Shown here in pieces: positions 44,163 to 54,391 of a DNA stretch of 64,000 nucleotides. This DNA is from Dermacentor variabilis (taxonomy: Eukaryota > Arthropoda > Arachnida > Ixodida > Ixodidae). The notes beneath the pieces were generated by a model that was not told where the DNA came from, ran no database searches, and worked only from the letters and a program-made list of their open reading frames with translations. The translations under genes were made by a program, and so were the position numbers. The stretch covers positions 244,024,584 to 244,088,583 of the forward strand of contig NC_134570.1 in assembly GCF_050947875.1 (NCBI RefSeq). Direction: 5' to 3'. Every line of letters begins with the position of its first letter. The first letter of the stretch is position 1.

Positions 44163-45020
44163 ACACAGTGGGTTTGGTGGCTGCGCCACAAACGAGTCAA
44201 CTAACCTTCTGCAATTCACCATGCAGGCTGATGTCTGAGCCGCCCTACTGCTGACACTTCTTCCTTGCTTGGTTGCGGTGTCATCATGCGCAGTGCCTTC
44301 ATAGGCGCCAACACTCTGCGGTGGTGGCATTACTACAGTATGCCAGTCGGAGCTACCTAGAAGCAATATTTCAACATATCTTCCTGCACCACATCAGCGA
44401 TCACTGGTACTCATCCCGTCCTGGCTGGCCCCACCGGCAACAACAACCGTGCTGGTGAATCTTATAAAGCTGGCGCCACGATCCGCGTTGGCCTTGTGGC
44501 ACAAATGAGTCAATTAACCTTCTGCAATTCACCACGCAGGCTAACGTCCGAGCTGCTCTACTGCTCACGCTTCTTCCTGGCTTGGTTGCGTTGTCGTCAT
44601 GTGCAGTGCCTTCGCAGGCGCCATCGCTCTGCGCTGGTGGCGTTCTTACAATATGACTGAAAAAGCTGCCTAGAAGCAACCTTTCTGCATATTCACCGGC
44701 GCCACATCCACAACCACTGGGCCTCACCCCACACCGGCTGGCCCTGCCGGCAACGACAACCGTCCTGCTGCCTCCTATAAAGCAGTGCACCACAATCCCC
44801 ATTGGCCTGTGGGATTGGTGGCTGTGCCACAAACAAGTCAATTAACCTTCTTTAATTTGTGACACAGGTTAATGTTTGAGCTGCTATACTGCTGACGCTA
44901 CTTCCTGACTTGGTTGCGGTGTCATCATGTGCAGTGCCTTCTCCAGCGTCGTTGCTCTGCGCTGGTGGCGTTCCTACAACATGCCTGTGGCAGCTGCCTA
45001 GAAGCAACCTTTTTAAATAT
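44163..45020 (+). repeat. 313-bp tandem array in the spacer (about 2.7 units)
   Basis: CATCATGCGCAGTGCC-like starts recur at 44,284, 44,597 and 44,924, giving units of about 313 and 327 bp. Each unit includes a CTATAAAG box and GCCACAAACGAGTCAA-like block. The array breaks at ATAT (45,017-45,020), the target of the solo gypsy-A LTR, and continues at 51,928. Confidence 0.8.
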
Positions 45021-45432
45021 TGACACGTGAACTTGTTTATCTTTTACGGGTGAGCGCTTTTATAGTCCACGAAATGTTATCGCACAGTGCAGGACACGTC
45101 TAAATCTATCGGAAGTTTCTAGAATATTATCGATGCTTCTATGCGCTGTCTGTTGTCGCCGAACCATTTTTAATCTGATAGCATGTATGCGCGACACGAA
45201 TGCTGTAGAACTGTGTGGAAGGCATGCGGGTCACAGCTATTACTCTGCAACATCCGACGACTGATCTATAAAAGCCGATGCGCTTGACCCGCTGATCAGA
45301 TTTTCAATGATCGCCGACTGTGTTCGCCGCTCTCGCTGTGCTTTAAGTGTAGCCTGTTTTGTGGGCACAGGTTCGCCCAGTAAAAGCTAGTTTTGTCTTT
45401 CACAGTATTGTTACTATGTCCTTTAACGTCAC
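45021..45432 (+). repeat. Solo gypsy-A LTR, main part, interrupted by gypsy-B
   Basis: The sequence starts TGACACGTGAAC and aligns along the gypsy-A LTR (CTATAAAAGCCGATGCG promoter region, TGATCAGATTTTC) but is more diverged than the LTRs of the complete gypsy-A. It runs into GTCAC at 45,428-45,432 where gypsy-B begins, and its last 12 bp lie at 51,916-51,927. ATAT flanks both ends (45,017-45,020 and 51,928-51,931). Confidence 0.8.
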
Positions 45433-45613
45433 TGTTGTGTACTACGTGCGGACGGGGACGCGCCCAGGCGCGCAGCGTGACGAGCAAGAAGACCAACGGG
45501 CTCCGGAACAAAGAATGCTTTATTCGGAACAGCGCGTGCTTCTTATACACGCTGGCAGTTGCTTATCCGCTTCTGATAACAAACACTGAACGACGTCTGT
45601 CGACGCTATCACA
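45433..45613 (-). repeat. Gypsy-B 3' LTR
   Basis: 181 bp ending in TGTTGTGTAC on the plus strand, with the same ends as the 5' LTR and about 10% visible differences from it. It lies wholly in the spacer. Confidence 0.85.
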
Positions 45614-46266
45614 TTCCTTCCCCCACAAATTAAGCTCTTTTGCGAAAGTCCTCCGACTCGTAACGAACAGGCTGGTGCCGCTGTCATGAACTTCTACGTG
45701 GTACGGCAGGGGGCTCGGGTGACGTGGGCTGGACGGGTGCCTGGCATAGGGGCCGTGCTGGTGTGGGGGTCGTGGGCTGAACGGTTGCCTCATCCTCAAG
45801 ATTTATTTGAAGATGCTCTCGTTGACCCATTGGCTGATGGTCTCCCTCCATAGGCTGTCCCGCTCATGCACACCCGTCGTGCTCCCGGGCATACCCACCG
45901 GGACTGTCTGGTGGCCCGCGTACGGCAAGTGCTCTGGAATGGCTGGCTGGGATGACTGGCATAGGGTAGACGTATCTGCGTGCTGGGAATAACTGGCCAG
46001 ACGCAGATGATCAACGTGAACGAAATGCACTTTCCTCATCGTGTCCACCAAGTACGTGACAGGGCTAATGACCTTCGCTATTCGGCCTTCAGTCCATGCT
46101 GTTTCCCCCCCCATGACCGTTTTAACGTAGACGCGGTCCCCTTCCGTGAAGAAGTGCCATGGAGAGCGACCTCAGTCACGTTGAGCCTTGGACTTTTGTT
46201 GCCCCTTTAACATGTCTTCTTGAAATGATGGCTTTAGCAGCGACAGCTTTGTACGCGGCGCCCTTT

Positions 46267-46822
46267 TTAGAAACAGTTCGGTTGGTGAGCGGCCCGATAG
46301 GCAAGCAAAAAATGGTCTAGGCGTTCTCGTAGCGTCCTGTGGCTGCCGGAAGCGCTATCATGGAGTAGTTGCTTACGCAAAGTTTTCTTTACTGTTTGCA
46401 CACACCTCTCAGCTGCTCCATTAGACTGCGGGTGATAAGGTGGGCTGTACATGTGGCGCACTCCCCATGACTCGAGAAAATTATTGAGCTCTCGTGCCGT
46501 AAACTGGGGGCCATTATCTGGCACTAGCTGTTCCGGCAACCCATATGCAGCAAAGAGGGTACGATGGCGTTCAATGGTGTTCAAAGCCGTTGTCGACTTC
46601 ATGTGAAAGACATCAATCCACTTCGAATAAGAGTCAACACACAGCAAGAATGAAGTGCCTTCGCACTCGAAAAAAATCAACGTGTACTCTTTGCCAGCAG
46701 CGAGCGGGAAATGGCCAGGGTTCCTAAGGGGCGTGGGGAGCATTACTCTGCGTTGCTTGGCAGATTTTGCAACTTTTCACGACGGTTTCGATGGCTGCGT
46801 CAAGCCCAGGCCACCACACTAG
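46267..46822 (-). pseudogene. Gypsy-B integrase, right arm
   Basis: Same DDE core as the left arm: CVDSYSKWIDVF, LVPDNGPQFTA, SNGAAERCVQTVKK. About eight of 158 residues differ from the left copy. Downstream the sequence continues beyond the left-arm breakpoint through the C-terminal region (about 45,800-46,190) to the polypurine tract. Confidence 0.85.
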
Positions 46823-46824
46823 GC

Positions 46825-48757
46825 CGCGAACTAACATCTTCATTCGGACTATTCCAGGGTGCCATCAGGGTCAAGACTAAGTTTATTACCTTCTGTAAGG
46901 AATTAAATCTTGACAAACTTGCGAGGGATATTGGTAATAGCAGAGGTAGCAGCCTAAACGCATCTCTTACTGCCAAGACTCACAAAACAGGTATTCCTTT
47001 CCGAACTATCGTTAGTGAAGACGGTTCGTGGCAAATAAGCATTAGTCAGTTTTTGCAAAAGCATCTCAAAAAACTTGCTTCGGATGATCCGTTCCTAAAA
47101 AAGAAATCTATGGATGTCGTGCTGTTTCTTGAGAGCACAGACAACATTGGCTTTGCTTTCTCCGTCGATGTGCAAGACTTGTTTTATTCTGTGCCTCAAG
47201 ACCAGCTTTTGTTGGCTGTTAGGGAATGCATAGAACCAAATGGCGAAGTGTCATTTCAGAATACAACAGGCTTGTCAGTAGATAATTTTATATTGTTATT
47301 GCAGTTTTACCTGAGATCTACTTTTATTGTTTATGACAACCTGCCTTTTTTGCAGCGCAACGGTATCTGCATTGGGTCCTGCGTGGCCCCGATTCTTTGT
47401 GATATATCTTTAGCAAAAGTAGATAAACGTTTAGATAGGACTTTTTTGAGGGGGTTTGTTTTAAAGGTTTTTAGGTACGTCGATGATTTTTTAGTGCTTT
47501 TAAAAAAGCAGGCGGCCTTCACCTACCTCTCTACAGCAGGTGAAGTTTTAAACGAATTTGACAAGCATGGACTTGGGCTCAATTTTACTCATGAACTACC
47601 TGACGCAGATGTTTTACAGTTTTTAGACCTTAGAGTAACCTTTCATGAAAAGCGCGTTTGTTGGGGCTATTTCCCTCGTGCAAAAAAAGATCTGTTACCG
47701 TATGATTCAGCGCATTCCAAAACTGTAAAGACAGCTATAGAGTCACACTGTTTGGAATCGTCTCTTCAGAAGTCGTGCCCGCACCTAATGCAGAAAAGTT
47801 TTGAGAATCAGGCCAGCCGACTTTTGGCGGCGGGGTTCCCCTATTCGGTCTTAATTGCTGTTTCTGACACCCTCCTTCAGAAGCTAAAACTAGGAACACG
47901 AATAAAAGATGACCATCGGAGGACCAACAAGCCTTTGGTTATGCCGTACCTGCACAAGACTTCACACAGTCTCAAGAAGGTAGCCAACAGGCATGGGGTG
48001 TCCGTTGTTTTTTCAGCATCCAACAAGCTGGCACAGTTATGCCCACGCATCTGCAACTCGAAAAAAAGAGGTTCTCAGCTAAAACATGAGAAGCCATTCA
48101 TCAAGTGTTCCACAGGAGTGGTGTACGCCATTCTCTAGAAGTGTGGAAAGGCTTATGTCGGCCAAACCGGCCACTGCATTAATGAACACTTAGGGGAACA
48201 TGCGCGAAATTTAAGTCTCTTAAAGGACAAGTACGCACATTTGGTTGCGCACCTAATTGCATGCACAGGTTGCGAGGCTCGATTGGGAGAGATGAAGATT
48301 CTCGGTAAGAGTACAGACGCGACGGCACGGGTCAGTTTGGAAGCGTTTCACATACAGAAATATGGCAGCAAGTGCGTAAGCACCCCCTCTCTATCGCTTT
48401 TTGCTGCAGAGCTTCAGTTTTTGGAAGCGACCGTTTACTGATTGATTGTATCTTAGTATCCATTGCTTTTTTATTTAATTTGTTCTAATTTTCTTGTCTT
48501 GCTGCACCTGATTCCGTTGTCTGCCGGCACGTTCGTTCATCGATGCGCAATGTCATTTTCCCCGATTGTATCAATCCCTCCCCCCTTAACTTCTGCCTTT
48601 CCCCTTATATAAGGTATCTAGATAAGGTATTCCGTCAATAAAATTTAGTTGACAGTCAGCGCTTGTGTCTCATCCTTGGTACTTTGTGGTTGCATGTGTT
48701 TGCGCTGTTACAATTTTTATGTCAAGTATGCACCAACGCGCCCAGAAAGAAGCTTTA
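46825..48757 (+). mobile_element. PLE-2, Penelope-like element in gypsy-B, right-arm copy
   Basis: Same insertion site as in the left arm (TGGCCTGG side at 46,820, CCCTGGATATCATT side at 48,757), so it entered gypsy-B before the inverted duplication. The 3' end carries TCAGCGCTTGTGTCTC and GTTTGCGCTG, the PLE-terminus motif related to the mini hairpins. Confidence 0.85.
46850..48441 (+). pseudogene. PLE-2 RT and GIY-YIG protein, right arm
   Basis: One open frame runs from the 5' junction to 48,138 and covers the entire RT with an intact catalytic FRYVDDFLVL, plus the linker. A single TAG at 48,139 replaces a Leu/Lys-region codon just before KCGKAYVGQTG, and the GIY-YIG domain continues to 48,441. 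Of the two copies this is the better preserved. Confidence 0.85.
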
Positions 48758-50361
48758 ATGATATCCAGGGTGCTCAGCATGCAGTAATGCCAACATATAT
48801 TCTTGCAGTTTGGTTGGAACAACGACCCTGCTACCCCATGTCATGCATCCTTGCTCTAGCGATAGTTCTATACGTCTGGTGTGGTATGGTCGTAGCTCGG
48901 CTTCTACTTGCAGTGGCCATCCACTAGGCGTAAGTTCAGCAACCTTGCACAGCACTTTGTCCTGTCTGGTAGCCTTGGCGACATCTCTGGCTGACAGCGG
49001 CGTCGTTTCAAAAACTGCCAAACAGTCGGCCTCTTCATCCTTTGCTTCACTTGGAAGTGGCAATCTCGATAACGCATCGGGTACTTCCATTTGGGACCCT
49101 TTCCAATACCTGAGCTCGTAACGATATCCCGCCAAGATAAGCGCCCATCGTTGCATGCGCGCAGCGGCCAAAGTTGGTATCGGCTTGCAGGCACCTAGAA
49201 TGCCGAGTAATGGCTGGTGGTCTGTGAAAAGCGTAAAACGACGGCCGTACCGATATCTGTGAAACTTTTTCAACCCATATATTATGGCCAACGCTTCTCT
49301 TTGAATTTTCGAGTAGTACGCGCGTTCCGCTGTCGATAATGCTCGAGAGGCAAGCGCAATGGGCCTTTCGTCCCCGTTTGGTTGCACGTGCGAAATCACT
49401 GCGCCCAGTCCGTACTGGGATGCATCGCAACTGAGTACAAGCAGTCGCTTTGGGTTGTAGTAGCAGAGTACTGGGGGGCTTCACGTGAGCAGCTTCTTTG
49501 TTTTGTGGAAAGCAGCAGCGCATTTTTGGACCAGTGCAGCTTCTTTGTTTTGTGGAAAGCAGCAGCGCATTTTTGGACCAGTGCCACCACTGGCCTTTCT
49601 TTAAAAAAGCGTACAGCGGTGCTGCCACGGTCGCCAAGTTCGACAGGAACTTGGAATAAAAGGTCACCATGCCCAAGAATAATTTCGATTCCGTTGCGTT
49701 TGAGGGTTCTGCTGGATTCTGGCTGCAGATATCCGGTGGCCCAGGTACCGAACGTCCCTTTGAAAAAACTTGCATTTTTCCTCTTGGGAAAAATGCATCT
49801 TGCATCTTGCATCTTTCCATTGTGGGCCTGACCGCTGGAGTCCGATGTGGTGGTACCCCCAATGATTACATCATCAATGTAGCATCCTACGTGAGGAATA
49901 CCACTGAAAATTCTCTCCATAAGCGACTGGAATACTGCCGGAGCGCTTGCAATGCCAAAAGGCAGACGCTGGTATTGGAAGAGCCCTTTATGCGTGTTTA
50001 TCGTCAAGAGTGACTTGGAGTCTTCAGATAGCTCTACTTGCTGAAGCAAGACTGCGAGTCGGCCTAGTTGGAACACATTGCGCACAATAAGTTTTAAAAG
50101 ATCTACTTGCTGGTATGCAGAGGCAAGGACGAAAACGCAAAAAACACTCAAGCCCTCTAAAGCTGCGAACGAGTCTTCTGGTAGCGGAAGCGGGTAATGC
50201 TCTGTTTTCAGCACGGGGTTCACAGTGAGCTTATAGTCACCACACAACCGGACGTCTGCCCCTCCGTCCTTTGGCACAGCGACCAAAGGTGTTGCCCAAT
50301 CGCTCCGTGTTACCCGCTTCACGACGCCGGCTTCCTCCCAAGTATTCAGCGTATTTCCCAC
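48755..50361 (-). pseudogene. Gypsy-B reverse transcriptase and RNase H, right arm
   Basis: 50,361-49,870 has the RT core with the same 23-codon in-frame insertion in the palm and catalytic CYIDDVIIGG. After TTTSDS the sequence holds an extra segment with small repeats (TTGCATCTTGCATCTTGCATC, about 49,795-49,815) absent on the left. A 47-bp tandem duplication (49,493-49,588, AGCTTCTTTGTTTTGTGGAA) adds a frameshift before RNase H. 49,399-48,755 has RNase H with ALASRALSTAERAYY and FTDHQPLLG. Confidence 0.85.
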
Positions 50362-50608
50362 TGGTTCAACAAGAGCAAAAGGTACCTTACGTGCTCTGCG
50401 GAATACGGGTTTGCTGTCCGGTTTTATTAGTATTTGCGCTTTTTACCCGAAAATTGGTCATAACTGCTTCGAAAAAACAGGCGCAAATTTCTGTTTCAGC
50501 TCAGTGACAATGTCTACTGACCTTATGGCAGCGACTTCGTTCCAATTTACCTTTAGTCGACTCAGCCAGTTTCTTCCCAATCGACATGACCACTACTTTC
50601 CTGCATCA

Positions 50609-51678
50609 TCAATTCTGGCTGCAGGGGAAGAGGATCAGGGGAAGGGTATCAGGGAGGGGGCTGCAGGGGATCAGGGGAAGGACGCAAGTCTGCTTGTTGC
50701 ATTTTGCTTGCACGTCAACCGAACCAAGAACTGGGACAAGCTCGCCCGTGTACGTTCGTAAAGGATCAGCCACCACCTCCAGGGGCAGGTGCGCCCAGTT
50801 CTGCTGATAGATTGCCTTTGGCATCACCGTTACTGAGGCGCCCGTGTCAATTTGCATGGCCATGCTGTGGCCCTCTACATCCATGGTAACATAATACGCG
50901 CACTTGTTGCTGGTGATACTACAAATCTGCAAATCATTATCCGATTCTTCCGTGGAGTCTTCCACCCAATTTAGGTCTTTGCGTGGTTCGGTTCCCCGCC
51001 TGCACATCTCTCTGACGGGGCGTTGTTGGCATGAGAGCTTGCCTATTTGCCTGCTTTCCGCTGTCAGGTCCGTCTGACGAGCTGCTTCCTCAGACTTAAT
51101 TTGTTGCGACTGCTTCGATGCCATTTCGCGGTTCAGAGCAATTTTGCAAGCCCCTTCGAAGGTCAAAACCCCGGCGTCAGCCGCAAACAGCTATGGGTGT
51201 CCGCGCATCGCCGCCCCGCTACAAGCCTCTCCCTCAAGGCTTGGTCAAGAAAGTCACTTAATGCGCAACTTTTGGCTAAATTCTTCAGCTGGAGCATGAA
51301 GTCTGTCACGCTTTCTTGTTCAAACTGTACACGGTGGTTGAATCTGCACCGTTCCGGTACGATGACTTTCCGGGGGCTGTAATGGTTCTTCAGAACTGCT
51401 TTTGCTTCATCGTATGTTTTACTGGACGGCGCATCGGGTACGAGCAGGTTTTTCAGTATTTCGTATGATTTCGGTCTTACGACCGTCAAGAATACGGCTA
51501 ATTTCTTGATGTCGGCTACCTCATTTGCCTCCACATACGACTCGAACCATTCCACGTACGAGTAAAAACTTTCAGCCTTCTCGTCAAAGCAATCGATTCT
51601 TCCCACCTTTGACATGTTGCCGTTTCCTCGAGGTACCGCCGGCCTGGCCTGGTTGCCTGCCGCGCTTGTTGTCAGCAT
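50609..51678 (-). pseudogene. Gypsy-B gag and protease, right arm, zinc knuckles deleted
   Basis: 51,678-51,163 is the gag core (FDEKAESFYSYVEWFESYVE, DFMLQLKNLAKSC). The following frame 51,166-50,609 jumps from SCQQRPVRE straight to MCRRGTEPRK because the 130-bp zinc-knuckle segment is absent (junction 51,007/51,008). Protease motif MQIDTGASVTVMP follows. A CCTGATCCC-type repeat near 50,622-50,690 lies before RT as in the left arm. Confidence 0.8.
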
Positions 51679-51729
51679 CCGCCACAGTCCCAGGAAGCCA
51701 TTTGCGTCGGTCCCACCCTCGTCGCCATG

Positions 51730-51910
51730 TGTTGTGTACTACGTGCGGACGGGGATGCGCCCAGGCACGCAGCGTGACGAGCAAGGAGACCAACGGGCTC
51801 CGGAACAGAGAATGCTTTATTCGGAGCAGCGCGTGCTTCTTATACATGCTGGTGATTGCTTATCTACTTCTGATAACAAATACTGAACAACGCCTGTCGG
51901 CGCTATCACA
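51730..51910 (-). repeat. Gypsy-B 5' LTR, right arm
   Basis: 181 bp, element sense TGTGATAGCG to CACAACA. GTCAC at 51,911-51,915 is the target duplication. Confidence 0.85.
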
Positions 51911-51927
51911 GTCACTACCATGTGACA

Positions 51928-52769
51928 ATATCTATATGCGCCACATCCCCAACCAGTGGTCGTCATCCCGCCCTGGCTGGCCTCGCCGGCAACGACAACT
52001 GTCCTGCTGCCTCCTATAAAGCTCGTGCCCAGATCTGCACCACTCTGTGAGTTTGGTGACTCTGCCACAAACGAGTCCACTAACCTTCTGCGATTCGCCA
52101 TGCAGGCTAATGTTTGAGCTGCTCTACTGCTGAAGCTACTTCCTGGCTTGGCTGCAGTGTCATCATGCGCAGTGCCTTTTCAGGGGCCATCGCTCTGCAC
52201 TGGTGGCATTCTTAGAACATGCCTGTGGGAACCGCCTAGAAGCAACTTTTCTGAATATCTAAATGTACCCCATCCCCAACCACTGGTCCTCATCCCGTCC
52301 TCGCTGGCCCAGACAGCAACGACAACCGTTCTGCTAGCTCCTATAAAGCTTGTTCCCCGATCCACATCGTTCTGTGGGCTTGGTGGCTGTGACACAAACA
52401 CGTCAACCAACCATGCAGGCTAATGTTTGAGCTGCTCAACTGCTGACACTACTTCCTTGCTTGGAAGCAAAGTCATCATGCGCAGTGCCTTCTCAGGTGC
52501 CATTGCTCTGCACTGATGGCATTCCTACAACATGCCTGTGAGAGCCGCCTAGAAGCAACCTTTCTGAATATCGACATGCGCCACATCCGCTACCACTGAA
52601 TCACACCCCGCCGTCGCTGGCCCCGTCAGCAATGACAACGGCCCTGCTGCCTCCTATAAAGCTCGTGCCCCGATTTGGATCACACTGTGGGGTTGGTGGC
52701 TGTGCCACTAACGCGTCAACTAACCTTTTGCGATTTGTCATGCAGATTGGTTCGTCAGATAATTTATAC
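51928..52769 (+). repeat. 313-bp tandem array, right arm (about 2.7 units)
   Basis: Starts with ATAT, the duplicated target of the solo LTR, and continues the array cut at 45,020. CATCATGCGCAGTGCC starts lie at 52,161 and 52,474, 313 bp apart. Each unit has a CTCCTATAAAGCTCGTGCCC-like box. The array ends at the gypsy-A 5' LTR. Confidence 0.8.
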
Positions 52770-53168
52770 TGACACGTGTACTTATCTTTATTGGCCGACT
52801 ACGTTTCGTCGCCTAACTAATGTTATCCCACAGCGCGGAAAGCGCCTGCATGTATCCAAAGTTTCTGGAAAGTTATCTTTGTTTCTATCCGGTGTCTGTT
52901 GTGGCCGAACCTTGTGTTATCTGACTTCATCGCCTGACGCGAATGGTGTAGAACTTTGTGGAAGGCACGCGGGTACCAACGATTAGTCTGGAACATTCGA
53001 CGACTGCTGTATAAAAGCCGACGCGCGGGTCCCGCAGATCAGATTTTCGACGATCGCCTAGTGTTCTTTGAGTGTCGCCTGCTTTTGAGGCCATAAGTTC
53101 GTCTAATAAAAGGCTAGTTTCATTAATCACAGTTCTGCTGCTTTCTTCACCGTCAATGCCATGGGACA
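52770..53168 (+). repeat. Gypsy-A 5' LTR, right arm
   Basis: 399 bp from TGACACGTGTACTTATC to CATGGGACA, with TATAAAAGCCGACGCG as promoter box and AATAAAAGG. TCTGGTGGAGGTG follows as presumed primer-binding site. Confidence 0.85.
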
Positions 53169-53192
53169 TCTGGTGGAGGTGATAGTACGTTC

Positions 53193-54071
53193 ATGTGCCG
53201 AACGCCCCTGCAAAGCCGCAACCCAAGCCCGAAGCCCGAAGACAAAACCAACATCACCCAAGACCAGCGTGCTAACCACAGACTGCAAGCACTGCCCTCA
53301 GAGCACGGACTTCTACCCGAGTCGACGAAGAAGATTGTGGTCAAAACAACCCCAATGGCTGCCCCAGCGTCCCTCGTTATCCTACAACAACCTCGGGACC
53401 CACCGACCTTCCATGGAGCAGCGACTGAAGACCCGGAATCCTGGCTGGAGACCTACGAACGAATCGCGAATTTTAACAACTGGGACTCCGACGACAAGCT
53501 GCAGCATGTTTACTTTGCCTTAGAAGATGCCGCCAGAATGTGGTTTGAGAACCGGGAGTCGAACTTTGCCTTAAAAGATGCGGCCAGAACGTGGTTTGAG
53601 AACCGGGAGTCGACCTTGACAACATGGGACCTTTTCCGTAGCGGCTTCCTGCGCACCTTTACAATCGTCGTGCGCAAGGAAAAGGCCGAAGCCATGCTGG
53701 ACGCCCGAGTGCAGCTACCTAACGAGAATGTCGCCATCTTTACGCAAGAAATGAACCATCTGTTCTGCCACGCCGACCCAGATATGCCCGAGCAGAAGAA
53801 AGTCCGCCTTCTCATGCGTGGTGTGAAGGAAGAACTTTTCGGCGCAATGATACGAAGCCCACCGAAGACAGTAGAAGAGTTCCGTTGCGAGGCCACCAGC
53901 ATCGACAAGACACTCGAAATGCGGAACCGGCAATTCAACCACCGTACAAACTCTACCCACTACGCAGGAATTCAATCACTGGCCACAGACGATCTGCGCG
54001 AGACCATCAGGGCCATTGTGCGCGAAGAACTGCGCAAGGTCTTGCCTTCGTGGCAGCCTCAAGTGGCCTAG
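53193..54071 (+). CDS. Gypsy-A gag, right arm
   Basis: 292 codons with the retrotransposon gag core (ATEDPESWLETYERIANF ... LMRGVKEELFGAMIRSPPKTVEEF). It carries the 51-bp (17-residue) tandem duplication at 53,514-53,615 also seen on the left. Gag would form the particle shell. The frame ends in TAG shortly after FVPSWQP-type sequence (LPSWQPQVA), before the zinc knuckle region in another frame. Confidence 0.85.
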   Translation: MCRTPLQSRNPSPKPEDKTNITQDQRANHRLQALPSEHGLLPESTKKIVVKTTPMAAPASLVILQQPRDPPTFHGAATEDPESWLETYERIANFNNWDSDDKLQHVYFALEDAARMWFENRESNFALKDAARTWFENRESTLTTWDLFRSGFLRTFTIVVRKEKAEAMLDARVQLPNENVAIFTQEMNHLFCHADPDMPEQKKVRLLMRGVKEELFGAMIRSPPKTVEEFRCEATSIDKTLEMRNRQFNHRTNSTHYAGIQSLATDDLRETIRAIVREELRKVLPSWQPQVA

Positions 54072-54287
54072 ATCGCCGACATCGTGAAAGAAGAGGAGCA
54101 CCGATCGCTTGGAGTTCCTGAGGTACAACCAGAATCGCCGCAGCCCCAGCTAGAAGCAATGACCTACGCTGTCATCAAGGCCCCCCTGCACGACTGCGCC
54201 AGGCCCCTTTAACACCACAATTACGTCGTCCAGCGCCGCTACGCGAGGAAGACGGACATTTGGCGCGCTCCTGACCACAGCCCGCTC

Positions 54288-54329
54288 TGCTACCACTGCG
54301 GAGAAGCGGGTCACGTCTACCGCCGATGC
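54288..54329 (+). pseudogene. Gypsy-A nucleocapsid zinc knuckle, right arm
   Basis: CYHCGEAGHVYRRC is a perfect CX2CX4HX4C knuckle. The surrounding 195 bp (54,262-54,456) are absent from the left arm. The knuckle lies in a different frame from gag, so a frameshift separates them. Confidence 0.85.
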
Positions 54330-54391
54330 CCATACCAGGAGATGGGACTACGAGGGTTTGCCGTTAATGCGCCGCGACCACAGATTGGCGA

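Larger units (their letters stand above)
45433..51910 (-). mobile_element. Gypsy-B, complete copy with both LTRs, right arm and spacer
   Basis: 6,478 bp on the minus strand with 181-bp LTRs at 51,730-51,910 (5') and 45,433-45,613 (3'), flanked by GTCAC at 45,428-45,432 and 51,911-51,915. Purine-rich sequence at 45,614-45,628 (complement of TTCCTTCCCCCACAA) is the polypurine tract. PLE-2 sits between RNase H and integrase. Only the part from 46,192 on has a partner in the left arm. The clean target duplication shows this copy is in its original insertion site. Confidence 0.9.

Noticed and set aside
36757..51910. Gypsy-A or gypsy-B as endogenous retroviruses
   Set aside because: No envelope-like frame between integrase and 3' LTR in either element; the gene order is that of plain Ty3/gypsy retrotransposons.
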